Under the pieces are notes generated by a model, which had not been told where the DNA came from, did not search any database, and saw only the letters and a program-made list of their open reading frames with translations. From assembly GCA_028641055.1 (NCBI GenBank), contig JAPCYS010002934.1:105533-169532 (forward strand): 64,000 nucleotides of DNA, given 5' to 3'. Position 1 is the stretch's first letter, and the number at the start of each line of letters is the position of its first letter. Position numbers and translations under genes: made by a program. Of this stretch, positions 56,798 through 64,000 are shown one piece after another. The stretch comes from Alopecurus myosuroides (taxonomy: Eukaryota > Streptophyta > Magnoliopsida > Poales > Poaceae).

Positions 56798-58499
56798 CAA
56801 TTGGTATTAGAGTCTCCCATCTCTTGAAACCCCCCAAACTCTTAGTTTTCATGAAATTTCTTGGTCCAACCAATGTATAGTATTAAAGCTGCTACATTGT
56901 TGGAAATGCATAATTGGCTAGTATCAATACAATTTAGATGTGACAATTTAGATGACAATGATGAATCTAGCAGATTCAGATGAAATCTAACATAGCATAT
57001 GCCACGGCGGACAACCTCTTTTCTATAAATAGAACCTATAAAAAATACAGACTGCGAGATTAGATTCTCATAGTGGAGCTGACGGTGAAAATACCCAATG
57101 TAGTCGTACATAGCCAAGGGAGAGTTAGAGAAGTTGGTGGTCGATTTAGTCAAGGTAGAAGCGCAACGACGAGGAATGAAGATGAATAAGTCGCACATAA
57201 GCACTACCTAGAAACCGCATCTGCCCAGACAATTCGTGCAGATCTCCGTTGAGAGGTAGTCTTATAGACCACTATTTCCTCGTCTCGCTGCATAGCAAGG
57301 AGAGGAGTGCGAGATGCAATGCTGGAGAAAGATAGATTTATAGATAGATAGAGAGGGAGGGATATACAGAGATTGAGTGAGAGGGAGAGGACTTTGTGGG
57401 TGTGAAGAAAATATCTTTATTGGTCACAACTCTCCCTTATAAAGGCTCGTTCCATAACAAAACAATAGCAACATGATTTTCAACTGCCTAAATCTCAGTA
57501 AGTGTCCCCTAATTTCTCCATTCATGGGATTATGAAAACCACATGATCGAGGGTGTGCTTTCTTATCTTATAATTTCCACATGCGGTAGCTTAGGTGTGG
57601 ATCAAGCAAAATATTACAAGGTAAACGAGAACTGCATTTAACTAGCCACAACAAATAAATGCGAAATACCAGCGAGTAGAGTACATGTAACATATTTTTG
57701 CCTTGCCTTCTCACCTAGGGTACCCACTTGGGCAGCCCTTATAAGGCGTCTTGCTCTCCATATTGGCAAGGTGAAACTAAACTTCCCACCATACTAAATT
57801 TCTAAACATATCCATTTTTCCTCATTTGGATGTTTCATCAGGAGTCTTGGCATTATATTGGGTTGAATGTCCAATACCCACGATATTGATATTGAGATTG
57901 AGTGTCAATTTATGTCTAGAGGTGTTAGATATTCAGAACCAAACTAGAAAATGAGGTTAAATGAAAAATGATGTTTGGATGGTCCAAATGACGGATTGAA
58001 ATTCTACGAGACTTAGATCATCATGTAAAAAAATGTACACAACAGCCACAAAATTCTGGCACAGCAAAAGCAAGCAAATAAAGAACGATACATCTGGACA
58101 ATAATATTGTAGAATAGTTCAACAACAACATAATTTCTCGTTCGGCTCTTGGAATCACATCCAACATCAAATTGAATGCATAAGCCATCATAAACGACCT
58201 AATCCTTCTCATCTTTCTTGTTTTCTTTTGTTTTATCAACCCAATCGTTATCCTTAGTCTACTTTTATTTTGTTTCGATGCATAAGAAACCAAGTCTAAC
58301 TCTTCCAACATTTTGCAACTACAATGTAAAGAAATTTTATAATTTCAGGATTACTCATAGCAAGCACACAATACATACACCAAAGCATGTTTACCAAACC
58401 AACACATCACAAGACCATTGACAAGTGTAATTTTAACATCACGAAGACATGATTTAAGCATCTTCTAGACAAGTACAACACATCAAAAATGCATACTGA
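56798..58499. other. Low-copy-looking intergenic DNA, no supported gene
   Basis: A 120-codon minus-strand frame (57204-56842) shows no domain I recognise. A TTATAAAGG-type box lies about 220 bases upstream of it and a GATAGATAGA microsatellite at about 57330-57345, but this is not enough to call a gene. Confidence 0.4.
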
Positions 58500-58508
58500 A
58501 ATAATATT

Positions 58509-59261
58509 GAGAGAATTACTTTTATGACACTGGTTGAAAGTTGGATTCCTTATTTGGCCCTGAATTTTTCTCTCTTTCCTATATGACACTTTGTGAAATT
58601 TTTTGCCCTATATGACACTCTAGTTCATTTTGAGCGGTAACGGTGTCAAATGAAACATGAAATGACCCTTTTGCCCCTGGTCCATTATGTTACAATTGTT
58701 TTGTACAAACAAAGGGTGGCATATTTTGGCTTGGAGATTATGCTGGAAATAGTTTGCTAGTATGTCATTTAAAGATACATAATAACCATGGCTTGTAAAT
58801 TAAGCGTTTAAATAGCAGAAACAATGTGACACAACACATCAGTTAACCAAGTACCAACATGGAAACTTAAAAGCCATAGAAATTCAACAGCATGATCAAG
58901 AAATTATAAGTATGGGGTAAATCTGATATGTAGCTTTCTTACAGGCCGATACACATGCATATACAACATAAACAGTTAGAAAAAAAATCTTCTTGAACCA
59001 ACGAGACAAGCTCCACTAAACAGGAGCTGAACGAGGATGTTAAAGAACATATGCTAGTCTTTGTTTATACAAAACTATTGTAACATAATAGAGTGTCATA
59101 TAGGGCAAAAAAAATTCACTTGACACTCTTACCTCTCAAAATGAACTAGAGCGTCATATAGGGCAAAAAAATTTCACAAAGTGTCATATAGAGAAGAGAA
59201 AAATCCCCAGGGCCAAATAAGGAATTCAACTTTCAACCAGTGTCATAGAAGGAATTCTCTT
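58509..59261. mobile_element. Long-TIR MITE, Mutator type
   Basis: Inverted repeats of about 150 bp (58509-58660 and 59105-59261) begin GAGAGAATTAC and, in reverse from the right, AAGAGAATTCC. Both continue with TATGACACTGGTTGAAAGTT and TTCCTTATTTGGCCCTG. A 9-bp target duplication AATAATATT flanks it (58500-58508, 59262-59270), which fits Mutator. TATATGACACTCTAG-like units recur within each arm. There is no coding capacity. Confidence 0.85.
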
Positions 59262-59270
59262 AATAATATT

Positions 59271-60758
59271 AGCTTCACAAATGCATATTGAAATAATTTT
59301 AGCATCACAAATGCATTACTAAAATTATGTCTACAATAGCAAAACATCACAATCACAAGAAAATCATCAATACTAGATCGGGTGGCACATGACGGAGGGA
59401 AGGGATGTCGCCTGCAGTGAAGATGGACGTCAGGATGTAGATGCGCCGCCCGCCATAGTGGGATGCAGGTGCGCCACCCACCGGAGTCCCGTCCAACCCG
59501 TCCCTCACTTGTAGTGGAAATAGAGAGGTGAGAGGGGAGGGGGGGTACTGTCGGAGGAGAGGGGGACGAAGAACAAGCAGAGAGAGCCGGGAGAGATGAC
59601 CTGAGGAGAGGGAGATGTGCCTAGTCGGAGATGAGACTAACTGTGTGCTTCCGCTTTGGTCGCCCACGTGCAAGGCTTGCGAGCGGCGGGCGGGGGTGGG
59701 GGTTGGATTGTGTCACTAGGCATTTCGCGAAGGGTTGTGGTCCTGCGAGTCGCGAATACCTAGCGATGTCGAGGCTTACCCATGACATCATGTGCCATCA
59801 CTTTTGTCCGTTCCGAGTTGGGTCAAGATATCGAACCCGAATACACTAACTCAGTTCCTAGGCCCGCGAAACAACTAAAATCTTGATATCTAGGGCTCGT
59901 AATTTCCGAATGTCCAACACCTAGGCCCAAAGGAAATATCCAAACAGAGTATTTGACTCCTATTTGAGTTGCAGGCCATAAGAGGCCCATTTGGTCCAAC
60001 ATTTCCTCCTCGGCCTATCTGCAGTCCAACAGTCTCAAGCTCTTACCGCTTCGCGCCCGTTTAAGCACTAGTTCCATGTTGATATTTGACTGGATGACTC
60101 AGAGGAGTCAGCCGCTCACAGTTTGGATTCCTACAAGGTTTCTCTAGGCGCATTAATTTTTCCTACCTATTCACTCGTTTGTCGTCGTCTTATCTGGAGC
60201 CATATGAGACGAGATCGCTATAAAGATATCTATCATTCCTGTATCCGGTAGGTTAAACTCTATCCGCCTATCTTCGAGGTTGTCTGAATTCATGAGACAG
60301 AACCCAAAACCCCAAGATCCTAGCTTGGGCCTGTCAAGAGAAGACCGAGCACGTGATGCTTTTCAGTGGGACCGATTGTTTTTCACGAGAAAATATCACC
60401 TATGCATTTGCTGGCACTGAATAATTGCCACTCGGTCGATCCAATATCCAGTTGTCTGAACGATCATTGAAACCCAACACATGTAGGCAGAAGAACACTG
60501 TCAAGTGTCAGGTCACTTGAAAGAGAACACATGTAAAATGTAAGGGGATGTCACCCCACACCTCCACAAGCCCACGACTATTCTACCACGAGCCGCCCTT
60601 GTGTTTGCAGTTCAACAGCTGATCACCACCGGGCGAGAGCTTCTTCTGACCATACAAAGATGCACTCGACACTGCATCTGATCAAAGTAATACTACTACT
60701 ACTACTGTAAGAGGTTTTTGCTTGCAAACTTTGGTTTAGTAAATAAATGAAGCAAGCA
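59271..60758. other. Intergenic region downstream of the permease gene
   Basis: No gene is supported. Positions 59380-59720 are GC-rich with short ORFs on both strands that I do not recognise. Positions 60550-60758 probably hold the 3' untranslated region of the permease (TAG at 60760-60762). Confidence 0.45.
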
Positions 60759-62543
60759 CTATCGGCCGAACGGGTTGTGCTTCTTGAACTCGGCCATGAC
60801 GTCGGCCATGGAGCCCGCGCGGCGACGATGGACACGAGGAGGCACACGACGCTGAGCGCCTGGAGGAAGAGCCAGCGCGTGCTGCCCCGCGGCACCCGGT
60901 GCTGCGCCATGTACATCTCCACGGGGAAGTACACGGTGAGCGGCCAGAAGGAGATGGCGCCGATGAGCCCCACCACGGAGCCGAAGAAGGGCATCAGCAT
61001 GGACACGGCGGTGGTCACGCAGACGTACGCCGTGCGCCAGGTCAGCCGGAGCGGGCACACGGCCACGCGGAACGGCGTGGGCCACAGCCGGACCTCCCTC
61101 GTGGCCACGAACGCGCTGTCGGGCCAGGCCGCGGCGGCGCGCAGCTCGACGTAGGCGAAGATGGGCTGGGAGATGACCTGGTACGTGCCGACGAGGTGCA
61201 CGGCCACGGCGGCGTTGGCCACGTCCAGCAGCCAGAAGGGCTCGTAGAAGCCGAAGCCCGTGAGGAGGTTGTCCGGCGCCCCGTCGCCGAACGCCGCGTA
61301 CCCGACGCACCCGCAGAGGAGGTAGATTATCGTCGTCGCCGCCACGCTCACCAGCGCGCCTTCTTCATCACCTTCGCCTCCGACGGCGCCGCCGCCTTAA
61401 GCGTGTCCTGTAATAGCAACACAGATCATCAAACACACAACACACGTCGACGTAGTACGGCAATATGCAAATTAACAAAGACGGAGTTAAATTAAAGAGA
61501 CGGAGATGTGTGGACAGCGACGACGACGTGCCTGGATCTCGAGCAGGACGATAGAGAAGCCGTACGCGAAAGCAATGTTCCCGAAGGCCTGAAGGCCGTG
61601 CCAGAGTTTCTGCATCGCGGTGACAGTGCCGGCGGCGCTGACGCCGACGGGGACGCCGGTCAGGCTGCCCTGGATTCCCCCGTGCGCTGCAGTGTTATTT
61701 GTTAGAAATGTCAAAAAATCGCTACTTCAAGTAACTGCCGGAGTAGTAGTAACCGACGGACCGGCCGGCGACCGCCCAACGGACGTAACGTACCTATAAT
61801 CTGCACGACGCCGAGGGAGATTCCGATGGTTGAGTAGGTGAATGACATGACGGTGGCGAGGGTGGAGAGCCACCACATGCTGTCCAGGCCGGGGATCTGC
61901 GAGAAGGCGATCTCCATGATGCCGTAGATCGCAATGTACGGGCTGATGGTGCTGTTGCACGCGCTCTTGTGCCCTTCCTCATGGAAGCAATTCGACCTCT
62001 TGATGGCCTAGCAACACGAAACGGTGCAAAAAACCGTAAGGCTTTACTAATAGTATTATTTGCAGAAAGAACAACGAAAGAAGAAAGAAAAACGGGTAGG
62101 AAGTCGTGGTGGAGTGTGATTTAAGACAAGTCTAGTGAGGACTCCCGTACAGCATGCTGGCGGAGGCGGCGATGGTGATGCCGATGCCGATGCCGAAGAG
62201 GTTGGCGAACTGGATGGCGCCGCAGAGCTTCACCTTGGCCCCCCAGGGTGGCCTGGACGGCGGCCATGTAGGTGCGGTTGCGCGGGCCGGACACGGGGTC
62301 GCCGGAGCGGTAGCAGTCGGCCAGGAGCGTGGAGGTGTAGTAGATGACGGCGGCGAACAGCGTCATGATGCCGGGCCCGCCCACCCAGCCCAGCTGCGCC
62401 ACCGCGTACGCCAGCGACAGCACGCCGGAGCCCAGCACCGTGGTGATGATGTGCGCGCTGGCCGTCCACGCCGTGCCCGTGCGCCGCGGCCGGCCGTCGT
62501 CGTCGAGGTCGTCGCCGTCGAGGCGCGGCTTGGACATCTCCAT
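60759..62543 (-). pseudogene. Amino acid permease (AAP family, AAAP superfamily), four exons, frame-disrupted
   Basis: Proton-coupled amino acid transporters of this family sit in the plasma membrane with about 10-11 helices and move neutral and acidic amino acids. Exon 1 (62543-62151) has TGTAWTASAHIITTVLGSGV, LAYAVAQLGWVGGPG and YTSTLLADCYRSGDPVSGPR. Exon 2 (62007-61794) has SNCFHEEGHKSACN and PGLDSMWWLSTLATVMSFTY. Exon 3 (61686-61532) has GIQGSLTGV and AFAYGFSIVLLEIQ. Exon 4 (61407-60759) has CGCVGYAAFGDGAPDNLLTG and ends MADVMAEFKKHNPFGR. Summed length, about 470 codons, is normal. Disruptions: +1 or -2 in a G-run at 62239-62244; one base short at the exon 1/2 junction; a lost base near 61355, giving TGA 61348-61350; a lost base near 60820. 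The intron 3 donor is GC, not GT. Confidence 0.85.
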
Positions 62544-62554
62544 GGCGCGGGCAT
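62363..62554 (-). other. Upstream overlapping ORF of the permease
   Basis: An ATG 11 bases before the permease ATG opens a 63-codon frame (MPAPWRCPSRAST...) that overlaps exon 1 out of phase. The permease ATG has the better context (GCCATGG). It may be chance GC-rich sequence or may reduce translation. Confidence 0.3.
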
Positions 62555-62626
62555 GGCGAGATGCGGGGATAGGAGATTGTTGGAAAGAAAGTGTAGAGGA
62601 GGATCGGTACGAAACGAAACGAGGCG

Positions 62627-62638
62627 TATTTTAAATAG
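62627..62638 (-). promoter_or_regulatory. Candidate TATA box of the permease gene
   Basis: The minus strand reads CTATTTAAAATA, about 85-95 bases upstream of the ATG at 62543. That leaves a short leader of about 55-60 bases. Chosen by position and base content only. Confidence 0.4.
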
Positions 62639-62640
62639 AC

Positions 62641-63794
62641 GGCAGGCAGGATTCGAGATTTAAAGAGAACTGATGCTGGTAGGTATTGATTTACTTCTAT
62701 AGTACTCGTATAAATATCAAGACGAATATAGACCGGCCGTGGTTGCATGCAGAATCGATACTGCCGCAATAAATTACTGCCACGATACAGCGGGTAGTCC
62801 TAGTTGTCACCAAACAAACCTGACAAGCATTGCAATGCCAATGTGTGCTATGAAAACCAAAACATGTTTCCACAGACGGCCTTCTTTCACCTTTCCACAG
62901 ACAGTCAATGCTGAGTGATAAAGGGAATCACCTACCCACTAGTAATTGCTTGTCTTTTCGCTCTTCAACGTGAGTCGGTTTTCTCCGCCGTTGGATCTAC
63001 ATCCAACGGTTCAGTGTCTTTTACTTTTTACCAACTGACACTTTTGTTTACCTGCTCATTCTTTTTCTAAATGGGAGCATAGCCTCAGCCCGTATCGTGA
63101 TAATGCACGCAGCCGTTTATATTAAAATAAAAAGGCAACAAAGTATCATGTTAACTGTTGCTACAACTCAAGACTCGACCAAAGTGGCGACATGAATCAA
63201 AGAACGATCAAAAGGAAGCTAAGACTACACATATTGCAGTCCTCTACCATGCTGTCAGCCATCCCGATTGAAAATAGTCTAAACAACCGTATCAAGTAAG
63301 CACATCCGGTATTTGTAAGACCATGTTGCTCCAATAGAGAGAAAAAAAAACCACACGTAAATCCAATATGTAGCGTGATGTCCAACCTGTAAAGTGAGCA
63401 TCTCTGATTTTCTTAAAAACAATATTATTCCGACAATTTCAAATAGTAAAAAAAAACACAAGTACCTACAAGATTTAGTGTTTTTAACAACCCATCAAGC
63501 AAGCGCTGCCAGCACGAACGTCTTTGCAATGACACGACAAAATGGTGCTTGGGTAACGTGATTCCTTTCGGCGTGCAGCATGACATGCGATCAAACGAGC
63601 ATCATCATGTCTCATTGAGGGGGGGGGGGGCTTGTCCACCCTGAGTGCCACATAATTCCGGTTAGAAAATTATAGATAAAATGTAACCAAGTACGAAATT
63701 TGTTTCGTGGAACGTTGTTGTACTTCTATGACCCTTTTTTTAGGTAAAATCTGTCGGAATTTATACTGTAAATACTTGTATTATTTGGTTTATG
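62641..63794. other. Upstream intergenic region
   Basis: No gene is supported. It holds a run of G at about 63618-63630 and short AT-rich stretches. Small minus-strand frames (63197-63461) show no domain. Confidence 0.5.
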
Positions 63795-63796
63795 TA

Positions 63797-63914
63797 CTGC
63801 CTCTCTCAAATTAAGTGTCATAAAGATGGACAAAGTGGATATATCTAACACTAAATTATGTATATATACATCCATTTTTTATCCATCTTTGTGACACTTA
63901 ATTTGACGAGAGAG
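63797..63914. mobile_element. Stowaway-like MITE
   Basis: About 118 bp with inverted ends: CTGCCTCTCTCAAATTAAGT on the left and, in reverse from the right, CTCTCTCGTCAAATTAAGT. Both continue with GTCA(T/C)AAAGATGG. TA dinucleotides flank it (63795-63796 and 63915-63916), as for Tc1/mariner-derived Stowaway elements. It resembles the grass CTCCCTCCGT family with decayed ends. Confidence 0.8.
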
Positions 63915-64000
63915 TATGTACATACGAGCGGACATAATAGGATAATTGTAGGAAGTTATCACTCAGTGCTTGGAGTTGGTGGTACTGCTTTCTAATTGCC

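Noticed and set aside
56842..57204. 120-codon minus-strand hypothetical gene
   Set aside because: No recognisable domain, ordinary length for chance in AT-rich DNA, no clear coding bias.
60899..61495. 198-codon plus-strand frame across the permease
   Set aside because: It is the antisense shadow of GC-rich permease exons, with His/Gly/Arg-rich composition.
63618..63631. Poly-G run as a regulatory G-quadruplex
   Set aside because: A single homopolymer; more likely slippage or a sequencing artefact.

Overview
The window looks like a piece of a large, repeat-rich grass genome, most likely a pooid and probably Triticeae. The reasons are stacks of nested Gypsy LTR retrotransposons with a tRNA-Asp primer site, LTRs that begin TGATACGT/TGATATGT, Pack-MULE, CACTA and Stowaway-type DNA elements, and one GC-rich, intron-containing host gene. 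Nothing here is bacterial: there are no operons, rRNA or CRISPR. About 55 kb at the left is transposon nested in transposon. The right 9 kb is a small gene island.

Layout, left to right. (H) 1-3924 is the 5' part of a minus-strand Athila-like element: LTR, PBS, broken gag, protease and the start of reverse transcriptase. It sits in (G) 3925-9510, a minus-strand non-autonomous relative with a 5' LTR and no coding capacity. G sits in a Copia gag scrap (9511-9652), next to (A), a Tat-lineage Gypsy element whose 3' LTR starts at 9653. A is split by (F1) 9765-18096, a complete non-autonomous element with target duplication CACTG, and by (F2) 23181-30960, a second complete one on the plus strand. 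F2 itself carries a Pack-MULE (24782-26185) with pieces of two cellular genes. A's integrase is cut at 33726 by (B) 33727-48307, a second Tat element with two LTRs, a full but mutated gag-pol on the minus strand, and a CACTA element (36904-38455). To the right lie an LTR remnant (E), the 3' part of a plus-strand Athila-like element (D), and the gag plus 5' LTR of a third Tat-like element (C, to 55180). After that come two older LTR-like remnants, a long-TIR Mutator-type MITE (58509-59261), an amino acid permease gene on the minus strand (60759-62543) and a Stowaway-like MITE (63797-63914).

How the parts relate. The Athila-like copies share LTR and untranslated sequence but differ in coding content. 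H carries gag-pol. F1 keeps gag pieces plus a 476-codon ORF. F2 keeps a shorter version of that ORF. G has none. The non-coding ones probably depended on proteins from H-like relatives. In both Tat elements an intron-containing gene of the 'putative gypsy type transposon' family runs antisense to pol and has its own TATA box. The host gene encodes a proton-coupled amino acid transporter of the AAP family. Its full length is recognisable, but it has four single-base frame disruptions, so it is either a recent pseudogene or affected by consensus errors.

All family assignments come from reading motifs by eye. No database search was run and element ages were not computed.
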